Origin: JAVBSN01 sp031547045
GTDB taxonomy: Bacteria > Bacillota > Clostridia > Lachnospirales > Lachnospiraceae
Reading direction: 5' to 3'
NCBI GenBank assembly: GCA_031547045.1
Contig: JAVBSN010000077.1
Coordinates: 1 to 15,018, forward strand
Length of the DNA stretch: 15,018 nt
Both the position numbers and the translations under genes were made by a program. The notes under the pieces were generated by a model. The model did no database searches and was not told the origin of the DNA. It saw only the letters and a program-made list of their open reading frames with translations. How positions within the stretch are numbered: position 1 is the first letter of the stretch; every line of letters begins with the position of its first letter. This document shows positions 7,999 through 14,878 of the stretch, in pieces.

Positions 7999-9222
7999 AT
8001 GAGAAGACCAGAATTATTAATTCCAGCAGGAAGCTTGGAAGTTTTAAAAACTGCGGTATTGTATGGTGCAGATGCAGTATATATTGGCGGAGAGATGTTT
8101 GGACTTAGAGCTAAAGCTAGAAATTTTTCTGTGGAAGATATGATAGAAGGCGTTAAATATGCTCATGAAAGAAATGTTCGGGTGTTTATAACTGCTAATA
8201 TATTTGCCCACAATGAAGATTTGGAAGGTGTTAGAGAATATTTTACTGAACTTAAGCAGGTTAAACCAGATGCACTTATAATATCTGATCCAGCAATATT
8301 TACTATTGCACAAGAAATATTACCAGAAGTAGAGATTCATATAAGTACACAAGCTAATAATACTAATTATGGCACATATAGATTTTGGCATAATTTAGGT
8401 GCAAAAAGAGTAGTATCAGCAAGAGAATTATCTTTAGCTGAGATAAAGGAAATAAGAGAAAATATTCCGAAAGATATGGAAATAGAATCATTTATTCATG
8501 GTGCTATGTGTATATCATATTCAGGAAGATGTTTGTTAAGCAATTATTTTACTGGTAGAGGAGCTAATCAAGGTGCATGCACTCATCCTTGTAGATGGAA
8601 ATATAGTATTGTAGAAGAAACTAGACCAGGTGAATATATGCCTATTAATGAAGATGATAGAGGAACATATATATTTAATTCTAAAGATTTATGCATGATT
8701 GAATATATACCAGAAATGATAGATGCAGGTATAGATAGTTTTAAAATAGAAGGTAGAATGAAAACGGCTTTATATGTTGCAACGGTTGCAAGAACATATA
8801 GAAAAGCTATAGACGATTATTTGGAATCTCCAGAAAAGTATAAAGATAACATGGAGTATTATAAAACTGAGATTGCTAAATGTACCTATCGTCAATTTAC
8901 AACAGGCTTCTATTTTGGTAAAACAGATGAGAATACTCAAATATATAATAACAATACATATGTTAAAGAGTATACTTATTTAGGTATGATTAATGGTATT
9001 ACAGATGATGGATTGTATATAATTGAACAGAAAAATAAGTTTTGTATTGGCGATATTATAGAAGTTATGATGTTTAATGGAGATAATACAGAGGTTTCTG
9101 TAGAAGGCATATTTGATGAAAATATGAATAGTATGGAGTCAGCTCCACATCCTAAGCAAAGGTTATATGTTAAATTAAATACTGATTTAAAACTTGGAAC
9201 AATTCTAAGAATTAAAGCATAA
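7999..9222 (+). CDS. trhP: U32 family tRNA hydroxylation protein TrhP-like
   Basis: A 407-residue U32 'peptidase' family protein. The signature region has four conserved cysteines, C171, C178, C194 and C198 (GAMCISYSGRC, then GACTHPCRW), which in related RlhA/TrhP proteins hold an iron-sulfur cluster. The U32 C-terminal domain (about residues 300-407) is complete. With trmR next to it, the likely role is formation of 5-hydroxyuridine at tRNA U34, the TrmR substrate. B. subtilis uses two tandem U32 genes (yrrN, yrrO), while only one is present here, closer in size to YrrO. AGGAGA (7985-7990) lies inside the end of trmR, 8 bases before the ATG. The stop codon touches the terminator hairpin. Confidence 0.85.
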   Translation: MRRPELLIPAGSLEVLKTAVLYGADAVYIGGEMFGLRAKARNFSVEDMIEGVKYAHERNVRVFITANIFAHNEDLEGVREYFTELKQVKPDALIISDPAIFTIAQEILPEVEIHISTQANNTNYGTYRFWHNLGAKRVVSARELSLAEIKEIRENIPKDMEIESFIHGAMCISYSGRCLLSNYFTGRGANQGACTHPCRWKYSIVEETRPGEYMPINEDDRGTYIFNSKDLCMIEYIPEMIDAGIDSFKIEGRMKTALYVATVARTYRKAIDDYLESPEKYKDNMEYYKTEIAKCTYRQFTTGFYFGKTDENTQIYNNNTYVKEYTYLGMINGITDDGLYIIEQKNKFCIGDIIEVMMFNGDNTEVSVEGIFDENMNSMESAPHPKQRLYVKLNTDLKLGTILRIKA

Positions 9223-9254
9223 AATAAGTGTGCCGAATGTGGCACACTTATTTT
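9221..9254. terminator. Bidirectional terminator between trhP and sigK
   Basis: A perfect 14-bp inverted repeat, AAAATAAGTGTGCC (9221-9234) and its complement (9241-9254), encloses a 6-base loop. The A/T ends give a U-rich run on either strand, so it can stop transcription from both convergent genes. The trhP stop codon (9220-9222) overlaps the left arm and the sigK stop codon (9248-9250) lies wholly in the right arm. Confidence 0.9.
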
Positions 9255-9868
9255 AATACAGAGTATAGTTTTTTTAATGCTTTTTTTTCGATTCTTGATA
9301 CATAAGAACGGGATATATTTAACTTAACTGCAATTTCTCGTTGGGTAAGAGGCGTAGTATCATATAGACCATATCGCATAATTATAACTTCTTTTTCTCT
9401 AACATCTAAAGTTTTATTTAAATGGTCGTATATATTGTTTACATTATTTTTGTATATTAAGGTATTAAGTGCTGTTTTTTCATCGTTTTCTAATATATCA
9501 AGAAGGTTAATTTCATTACCTTCTTTATCAGTACCAATTGGTTCGTATAGGGAAACTTCTCTAGAACATTTACGCTCTTTTCTAAGTAACATAAGAAGCT
9601 CGTTTTCTATGCATCTTGATGCATAAGTAACTAAACGATTACCTTTAGAATTATCATATGTATTAATTGCTTTAATAAGGCCTATAGTACCTATTGATAT
9701 TAGGTCGTCAATATCTCTTTCAAAATTGTTGTATTTCTTTACTATGTGTGCCACTAGCCTTAGATTACGTTCCACTAATATGTTTCTAGCTTCAAGGTCA
9801 CCAGCCTTGCTTAGCTTTAAATAATACTGTTCTTCATCAGGTGTAAGAGGTTTTTTAAAGGTCTGCAA
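9248..9868 (-). CDS. sigK: RNA polymerase sporulation sigma factor SigK
   Basis: A 206-residue sigma-70 factor. Region 2 has NLRLVAHIVKKY, then DLISIGTIGLIKAINTYD and TYASRCIENELLMLLR. Region 4 has LTQREIAVKLNISRSYVSRI, the helix-turn-helix for the -35 element. The sequence matches SigK, which drives late mother-cell gene expression in endospore formers. It begins with TTG at 9868, 7 bases after GAGG (9879-9876). An in-frame stop codon lies just upstream, so no hydrophobic pro-sequence like that of B. subtilis pro-SigK can be encoded. The gene is also uninterrupted, with no skin-type element. This resembles pro-less clostridial SigK. It converges on trhP and diverges from pilB. Confidence 0.9.
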   Translation of the reverse strand: MQTFKKPLTPDEEQYYLKLSKAGDLEARNILVERNLRLVAHIVKKYNNFERDIDDLISIGTIGLIKAINTYDNSKGNRLVTYASRCIENELLMLLRKERKCSREVSLYEPIGTDKEGNEINLLDILENDEKTALNTLIYKNNVNNIYDHLNKTLDVREKEVIIMRYGLYDTTPLTQREIAVKLNISRSYVSRIEKKALKKLYSVLK

Positions 9869-9875
9869 GACGACA

Positions 9876-9879
9876 CCTC
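9876..9879 (-). promoter_or_regulatory. Ribosome-binding site fixing the TTG start of sigK
   Basis: On the minus strand GAGG is followed by 7 bases and then TTG at 9868. The in-frame stop codon just upstream excludes a longer N-terminus. Confidence 0.7.
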
Positions 9880-9896
9880 AATAGAGTGTTTATTTC

Positions 9897-9924
9897 ATTC
9901 TATGTTGAATGTTATAAAATAGTG
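9897..9924 (-). promoter_or_regulatory. Candidate sigma-E-like promoter of sigK
   Basis: On the minus strand CACTATT (9924-9918), a 13-base spacer and CATAGAAT (9904-9897) approximate the B. subtilis sigma-E pattern (ATATT-type -35 and CATACAAT-type -10). A start near 9890 would leave a leader of about 20 bases before the TTG. Only the -10 match is strong, and AT-rich DNA gives chance matches. Confidence 0.4.
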
Positions 9925-10001
9925 CTTTTCCACAAAAAAAATATACGTATGGTAATAATTAACATAACATTTTGATTAATATGCTGAAAATATATTATTT
10001 G

Positions 10002-10030
10002 TTTCATTTTAGGTGTATATGTGCTATAAT
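10002..10030 (+). promoter_or_regulatory. Extended -10 promoter of pilB
   Basis: TGCTATAAT (10022-10030) is a perfect -10 with the TG extension. The -35 at 17 bases is only TTTCAT (10002-10007). A start near 10037 gives a leader of about 35 bases, too short for a riboswitch. Confidence 0.65.
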
Positions 10031-10071
10031 TTATGAAGGAAAACTATATTAAAACGTGAGAGGTACGAAGT

Positions 10072-11787
10072 ATGCGTATAGGTGGCGGAAGAAAGAAGAT
10101 AAGGATTGGTGACTTGCTAGTAGCAGCAGGCGCAATTACTGATGAAGAGTTGCAAGAAGCCCTTCAAGCTCAGAAAGCAGAGGGTGGTAAGTTAGGTGCT
10201 GTTTTAGTGAAGTTAGGGCTCATTAGTCAAGAATTACTTAATGCAACACTTACTCAACAATTAGGCATTGATTATATAGAAATTAAGAGTTGTAAGTTAG
10301 AAGAAGATGTTTTAAGAATAATACCTGAGAATGTTTCTATGAAACATAGGGTAATACCTATAGAATTTGATGAGATGAATCCTAATATACTTAAGGTTGC
10401 TATGTCAGATCCTATGGATATTATTGCTATTGATGATTTGTCAATTATTACAGGTATGCAAATAGAACCATTACTTACTAATGATGATGAGATTAGTGAG
10501 GCGATTGGTAAATATTATGGAAACCAACAAGCTATGGAGGCTGCTGAGCAATATAGACTTGAGAGAGAATCAGATATGCTTAGCGAATCTGAGGAGAATG
10601 AGATGAATGAAGACATCAATAATTCTCCTATTGTATTATTGGTTAAGCAGATTATGGAAGGTGGAGTAAGACAAAGAGCTTCAGATATTCATATTGAACC
10701 ATTAGAGATGAGTGTACGTGTTAGGTATCGTATTGATGGTGCATTAAAGCAAGTTATGACATATGATTATAGTTTATTATCAGCAATATCAGCTCGTATT
10801 AAAATTATTGGTGGGATGGATATTTCTGAAAAGAGAAAACCACAAGATGGTCGTATATCTATTATGGTAGATAGAAAAGAATTTGATGTCCGTGTATCTA
10901 TGCTTCCTACAGTATATGGTGAGAAGACAGTTATGCGTCTTACATCCAAAGAAGGACTTACTAAACCTAAGAGCGCATTAGGTCTTGGACCAGAAGAACT
11001 TAAGGTGTTTGATGGTATACTTAGTAATCCACATGGAATTATACTTGTTACAGGACCTACAGGTTCTGGTAAATCAACAACATTATATACCTCACTTAGT
11101 GAATTAAATAGCGAAGATGTTAATATTATAACAGTAGAAGATCCAGTAGAGGCAAATATTGACGGTATTAATCAAGTTCAAGTTAATGTAAAGGCGGATA
11201 TGACATTTGCTGCAGCGCTTAGATCTATACTTCGTCAAGATCCAGACATTATTATGATTGGTGAGATTCGTGATGGTGAGACTGCACAGATTGCTGTTAA
11301 AGCCGCTATCACAGGTCACTTGGTTGTATCAACATTGCATACTAATTCAGCATCTAGTACAGTTACTCGTCTAATAGATATGGGTATTGAACCTTACGTT
11401 GTTGGTGATGCTCTTGTGGGTGTAATTGCACAACGTCTTGTAAGAAGATTATGTACTTGTAAACAACCTAGATATGCTGAAGATTATGAGAAAAAGGCTT
11501 TGGATGTTCCGGAAGCTGAAGAGATTGTTATTTATGAACCACAGGGTTGTGCTATTTGTGGAGAAACAGGTTATATTGGACGTATTGGTGTATATGAGAT
11601 AATGCCTGTATCAAGAGGTTTGCAAGCTGTTATTAGTACAGGAGCAACTGCTGACAAGATAGAGAAGCAAGCTTTAGAAGAAGGAATGTTAACGCTTAAG
11701 CTTGGAGCTGGAAAATTAGTATTACAAGGAATAACATCTCTTAATGAAATGAAGAAGATTGTATATGAAGCAGGAGATGAATATTAA
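10072..11787 (+). CDS. pilB: Type IV pilus extension ATPase PilB (GspE family) with MshEN domain
   Basis: A 571-residue hexameric cytoplasmic ATPase that powers pilin assembly. The N-terminus (about residues 8-150) is an MshEN/T2SSE_N domain. Residues 11-34 and 40-63 form two 24-residue repeats with a 5-residue spacer, fitting the cyclic-di-GMP-binding MshEN consensus. The ATPase core has Walker A GPTGSGKSTT (328-337), the Asp box TVEDPVE (354-360), Walker B DPDIIMIGE (390-398) and the His box TGHLVVSTLH (414-423). A zinc-binding set is C461 and C463, then C493 and C496, so the first pair is CxC and not the usual CxxC. GAGAGG (10058-10063) precedes the ATG. Arginine codons are about 12 of 28 CGT, unlike the upstream operon. 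It is the first gene of the pilus cluster. Confidence 0.93.
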   Translation: MRIGGGRKKIRIGDLLVAAGAITDEELQEALQAQKAEGGKLGAVLVKLGLISQELLNATLTQQLGIDYIEIKSCKLEEDVLRIIPENVSMKHRVIPIEFDEMNPNILKVAMSDPMDIIAIDDLSIITGMQIEPLLTNDDEISEAIGKYYGNQQAMEAAEQYRLERESDMLSESEENEMNEDINNSPIVLLVKQIMEGGVRQRASDIHIEPLEMSVRVRYRIDGALKQVMTYDYSLLSAISARIKIIGGMDISEKRKPQDGRISIMVDRKEFDVRVSMLPTVYGEKTVMRLTSKEGLTKPKSALGLGPEELKVFDGILSNPHGIILVTGPTGSGKSTTLYTSLSELNSEDVNIITVEDPVEANIDGINQVQVNVKADMTFAAALRSILRQDPDIIMIGEIRDGETAQIAVKAAITGHLVVSTLHTNSASSTVTRLIDMGIEPYVVGDALVGVIAQRLVRRLCTCKQPRYAEDYEKKALDVPEAEEIVIYEPQGCAICGETGYIGRIGVYEIMPVSRGLQAVISTGATADKIEKQALEEGMLTLKLGAGKLVLQGITSLNEMKKIVYEAGDEY

Positions 11788-11820
11788 AATAGAACTTACA
11801 ATAGAAAGGACGAGAAATAT

Positions 11821-12873
11821 ATGCTTGACATGAAAGAATTACTTGCATTTGCAGTTGAACAAAAAGTATCGGATGTTCATATTGCAGTTGGTATACCGCC
11901 AAAATTTAGAGTTAACGGTAAATTAACGGATGTAGATATGCCACCACTTAATCAACAGGAGGTTGCAGAAGCATTAGGTTCTACGATGAGCGATAGACAT
12001 AAGGCTATACTTAAAGAAAGGGGAGAGGTGGATTTCTCTTTTGCATCAGAAGAAACAGGACGTTTCCGTGTTAATGTATTTATGGATAGAGGAAGCATGG
12101 CTGGTGCTTATAGAAAGATTGATACAGATATACCTAGACCGGATATGTTAGGTATTCCACAACCGGTAGTTGAACTTTTTAAGAGAAAGAGAGGATTGGT
12201 TGTAGTAACGGGACCTACAGGTTCAGGAAAATCTACTACACTAGCTTCTATTATTAATAAAGCTAATGAGAATCTAACAGATCATATAATTACCTTAGAG
12301 GACCCTATAGAGTATGTTCATAAGCATAAGAAATCAGTTGTTAATCAACGAGAAGTTGGTATGGATACATTAAGTTACAATAATGCTTTACGTGCAGCTC
12401 TGCGTGAAGATCCAGATATTATCCTTGTTGGAGAGATGCGTGACCTTGAGACTATATCTATTGCTATAACAGCAGCAGAGACTGGTCACTTAGTATTTTC
12501 AACTCTACATACAATTGGTGCAGCAAGTACAATCGATCGTATTATCGATGTATTCCCACCGCATCAACAACAGCAAACGCGTATTCAACTATCTATGGTT
12601 TTGGAAGGAGTTATATCTCAACAATTACTTCCAGCAGAAGATGGAAGAGGTCGAGTGGCAGCTTTTGAAGTAATGTTATCAAGTCCGGCGATTAGAAGTT
12701 TGATTCGTGAAGCTAAGACCCATCAGATTCAGTCTACTATACAAACAAGTAGACAAATAGGAATGGTAACTATGGATGATTATCTATATGACCTATATAG
12801 AGAAGGTGCTATAAGTAGAGATAATTGCTTGATTTACTCTCAAGATCAAGTTGCAATGAAGAAAAAGATGTAA
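11821..12873 (+). CDS. pilT: Type IV pilus retraction ATPase PilT
   Basis: A 350-residue hexameric ATPase that depolymerises pili and drives twitching. It has a PAS-like N-terminal domain (about residues 1-100), Walker A GPTGSGKSTT (131-140), LEDPIEYVH, DPDIILVGEMRD and TGHLVFSTLHT. The C-terminal AIRSLIRE at 290-297 is the PilT hallmark needed for retraction and separates it from PilB. Length is normal for the family. GAAAGGA (11804-11810) precedes the ATG by 10 bases; a second in-frame ATG at 11830 is less well placed. The gap to pilB is 33 bases with no visible terminator. Its presence implies retractile pili. It shares the CGT-rich arginine usage of pilB. Confidence 0.93.
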   Translation: MLDMKELLAFAVEQKVSDVHIAVGIPPKFRVNGKLTDVDMPPLNQQEVAEALGSTMSDRHKAILKERGEVDFSFASEETGRFRVNVFMDRGSMAGAYRKIDTDIPRPDMLGIPQPVVELFKRKRGLVVVTGPTGSGKSTTLASIINKANENLTDHIITLEDPIEYVHKHKKSVVNQREVGMDTLSYNNALRAALREDPDIILVGEMRDLETISIAITAAETGHLVFSTLHTIGAASTIDRIIDVFPPHQQQQTRIQLSMVLEGVISQQLLPAEDGRGRVAAFEVMLSSPAIRSLIREAKTHQIQSTIQTSRQIGMVTMDDYLYDLYREGAISRDNCLIYSQDQVAMKKKM

Positions 12874-12879
12874 TTTTTG

Positions 12880-12938
12880 TGCAATATGACTAAAATATCA
12901 AAAAATATTAATTAAATATTGCAAATGTAACTAAAATA
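12880..12938 (+). repeat. Two imperfect direct repeats upstream of pilC
   Basis: The copy at 12880-12897 and the copy at 12920-12938 both begin TGCAA and end ACTAAAATA, about 40 bases apart. A weaker third relative starts at 12940 (TGTAATATGATGATATATA). GCAATAT (12881-12887) and ATATTGC (12916-12922) also form a 7-bp inverted repeat. The second copy covers the predicted -35 of pilC, which suits an operator, though the region is very AT-rich. Confidence 0.45.
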
Positions 12939-12947
12939 ATGTAATAT
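12919..12947 (+). promoter_or_regulatory. Candidate promoter of pilC
   Basis: TTGCAA (12919-12924) and TAATAT (12942-12947) are separated by 17 bases. It lies in the 176-base gap after pilT and would give a leader of about 95 bases, so pilC and the pilin gene could be transcribed apart from pilBT. Confidence 0.5.
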
Positions 12948-12962
12948 GATGATATATACAGT

Positions 12963-12991
12963 TTGTTAACGATTTATTAACAATTCGTTAA
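12963..12991 (+). promoter_or_regulatory. Overlapping GTTAA palindromes in the pilC leader
   Basis: TTGTTAA (12963-12969) pairs with TTAACAA (12977-12983) across 7 bases. TTAACGA (12966-12972) pairs with TCGTTAA (12985-12991) across 12 bases. The two pairings overlap and exclude each other. They lie just after the predicted transcription start, so they may be an operator or alternative leader hairpins. Function is unproven. Confidence 0.4.
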
Positions 12992-13049
12992 GAAAAGTGT
13001 ATGAAGTTACATAATGAATTATTAAGGAATGTGAGTCGGAGGAATAACT

Positions 13050-14267
13050 ATGGCAATGTATGGCTATAAGGTTCTTGACAAAGATGGCAAGACCAAGAAA
13101 GGTTCTATAGAAGCTAATTCACAGGAAAAGGCTTCGGACAAATTGAAATCTGAAGGGTACACTATAGTATCTCTTGGAGAACAAGGTGCCTTAGATAAAG
13201 ATATTAATTTTAGTTTAGGTGGTAAGAAAGTTAAGAGTAGAGACTTATCAGTATTTTGTAAGCAGTTTGTAAGTGTACTTAATGCTGGTGTTACTATTAT
13301 TTCAGCTCTTGAGATGCTTTCAGAACAGATGCCTAACAAAAATCTGCAAAGAGCGCTTAGAGAAGCTCAAGCTTATGTTGAGAAAGGCGGTACATTATCG
13401 GAAGGATTTAAGCTTAATCCTAAGGTATTCCCACCAATATTAATTAACATGGTAGCAGCAGGTGAAGCTTCAGGTAGTATGGAAGTTGCTTTTGAAAGAT
13501 TATCTACTCATTTTGAGAAAGATTCGGCTCTTAAGAATAAGATTAAGGGTGCTCTTACATATCCTATTGTAGTATGTATTGTTGCAATTGGTGTAGTAAT
13601 AGTTATGATGGTTATGGTTATACCAACATTTGCAGATATGTTTGCAGATATGGGGGTTGAACTTCCGTTAGCCACTAGAATAATGATTGCACTAAGTGAT
13701 TTCTTACTTTCTAAGGGATGGGCACTTGCTATTATTGTAGGAATACTAGCATTTCTTATTAGTGCATTTAAGAAAACTTCTGCTGGAGATCAGTTCTTCT
13801 CTACAGTAGCTATTAAAATGCCACTATTTGGTAATCTTACAACTCAATCGTGTGCAGCAAGATTTTCTAGAACATTAAGTACCCTTATGGCGTCTGGTAT
13901 ACCACTTCTTGAAGCTATAGAACAGGTTGCTAGAATGATGGGTAACAAATTATTTAGAGATGGTCTTATGGATGCTAAGGTTCAAGTATCCAAAGGTATG
14001 CCACTATCAAAACCACTTAGAGAGATGGAATTATTCCCACCAATGCTTATTCAGATGGTTAAGATAGGTGAAGAGACTGGTAATATTGAATCTATGATGG
14101 AGAAGGTTGCAGATTATTATGATGATGAGGTTGATTTGGCAACATCTCAGCTTACAGCAATGATGGAACCACTTACTATTGTAGTGTTAGCAGTAGTTGT
14201 TGGAGGTATTGTAGCAGCAGTATATGGACCAATGCTATCAATGTATGAAGGTATTGATAACATGTAA
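13050..14267 (+). CDS. pilC: Type IV pilus platform protein PilC (T2SSF/GspF family)
   Basis: A 405-residue inner-membrane platform protein on which PilB and PilT act. It has two T2SSF repeats (about residues 65-190 and 270-390). Each has the family signature: GEASGSMEVAFERLSTHFE in the first and GEETGNIESMMEKVADYYDD in the second. Membrane segments are about residues 173-192, 224-241 and 375-395. A strong GGAGGA (13038-13043) is 6 bases before the ATG. Arginine codons appear to be all AGA/AGG, unlike pilB and pilT just upstream. Ten bases after its stop codon begins a set of inverted repeats ahead of the pilin gene. Confidence 0.93.
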   Translation: MAMYGYKVLDKDGKTKKGSIEANSQEKASDKLKSEGYTIVSLGEQGALDKDINFSLGGKKVKSRDLSVFCKQFVSVLNAGVTIISALEMLSEQMPNKNLQRALREAQAYVEKGGTLSEGFKLNPKVFPPILINMVAAGEASGSMEVAFERLSTHFEKDSALKNKIKGALTYPIVVCIVAIGVVIVMMVMVIPTFADMFADMGVELPLATRIMIALSDFLLSKGWALAIIVGILAFLISAFKKTSAGDQFFSTVAIKMPLFGNLTTQSCAARFSRTLSTLMASGIPLLEAIEQVARMMGNKLFRDGLMDAKVQVSKGMPLSKPLREMELFPPMLIQMVKIGEETGNIESMMEKVADYYDDEVDLATSQLTAMMEPLTIVVLAVVVGGIVAAVYGPMLSMYEGIDNM

Positions 14268-14272
14268 TGCAT

Positions 14273-14337
14273 CAATTTTCACTTGCTCGCAAGTGTGAAA
14301 ATTGAGTATTACGACTATAAGTGAAAATTGCTTATAG
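14273..14337 (+). promoter_or_regulatory. Three-copy GTGAAAATTG inverted/direct repeat array between pilC and pilin gene
   Basis: A 10-base motif occurs as CAATTTTCAC (14273-14282), GTGAAAATTG (14295-14304) and GTGAAAATTG (14321-14330). Copies 1 and 2 form a perfect 10-bp stem. Copy 3 forms most of the loop of a separate perfect hairpin, CTATAAG (14315-14321) with CTTATAG (14331-14337). Copy 1 can instead pair with copy 3 over 12 perfect bases (14273-14284 with 14319-14330), which excludes the other folds. No U-tract follows either stem, so neither looks like a simple terminator. It may be an operator or an RNA processing or attenuation element. Confidence 0.6.
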
Positions 14338-14353
14338 ATATGTAACAAGATTA

Positions 14354-14382
14354 TTGCTACTTGTATATAGTAGTTATAATAT
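14354..14382 (+). promoter_or_regulatory. Candidate promoter of the pilin gene
   Basis: TTGCTA (14354-14359) and TAATAT (14377-14382) are 17 bases apart, overlapping a perfect TATAAT (14375-14380) that would have a 15-base spacer. It lies downstream of the repeat array and would give a leader of about 25-30 bases. Confidence 0.55.
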
Positions 14383-14414
14383 ATATATTTTATATAAGAA
14401 AAGGAGAATGAATT

Positions 14415-14867
14415 ATGAAAAAAACAAACAAAGGTTTCTCAATGGTTGAGCTTATAATCGTTATTGCGATTATGGCTATCTTAGCAGGTGCTATCGCTCC
14501 AGCTTTAATTAAGTACATTAACAGATCAAGATTAAGTTCTGACATCCAAACAGGACAATCGGTTGCAACTGCAATGCAAACAGCATTAGCAAATGAGAGT
14601 TGTTATGATGATGCAGTAGCATCTTACACAACAACTACACCAACAGCTTTACCAGCACCAACAGGTAGTTTTTGGACAGAAGTTAACTCAACAATAGCTA
14701 TTTCAGGTATAAAAGGAAAAGCTAAAAAGGACGTAGCTGGTAGTACGTTGGATCAAACATATTATTACACATTAGATCCAGCTAACAATAAAATTGAAGT
14801 TTATGTTGGTGGTACAGCATCAGGTAATCAAGTATTCCCAAGTGTTGGTAGCTTATTAGCTCAATAA
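14415..14867 (+). CDS. pilA: Type IV prepilin (PilA-type)
   Basis: A 150-residue type IVa-like prepilin. The leader MKKTNKG is followed by the cleavage and methylation site at G7/F8, and the mature protein starts FSMVELIIVIAIMAILAGAI with the conserved Glu at mature position 5. The mature form has about 143 residues: a hydrophobic N-terminal helix that anchors in the membrane and packs the fibre core, then a Thr/Ala/Ser-rich globular head. A single cysteine (SCYDD) rules out an intramolecular disulfide. AAGGAG (14401-14406) lies 8 bases before the ATG. Its own candidate promoter and flanking stem-loops suggest expression distinct from the assembly genes, as expected for a major pilin, but the major or minor role is not provable here. 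Confidence 0.88.
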   Translation: MKKTNKGFSMVELIIVIAIMAILAGAIAPALIKYINRSRLSSDIQTGQSVATAMQTALANESCYDDAVASYTTTTPTALPAPTGSFWTEVNSTIAISGIKGKAKKDVAGSTLDQTYYYTLDPANNKIEVYVGGTASGNQVFPSVGSLLAQ

Positions 14868-14878
14868 TATTAAGTTTA

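Noticed and set aside
9943..9951. CATACGTAT on the minus strand as a sigma-E or sigma-K -10 for sigK
   Set aside because: It matches the consensus less well than CATAGAAT at 9904-9897, has no matching -35 at 13-14 bases, and would give a longer leader.
9881..10071. A c-di-GMP (GEMM) riboswitch ahead of pilB
   Set aside because: The leader after the TATAAT box is only about 35 bases, and none of the conserved GEMM elements are visible in the intergenic region.
14273..14304. Ordinary intrinsic terminator after pilC
   Set aside because: The stem is strong but is followed by AGTATTACGAC with no U-tract, so it is reported as a regulatory repeat array instead.
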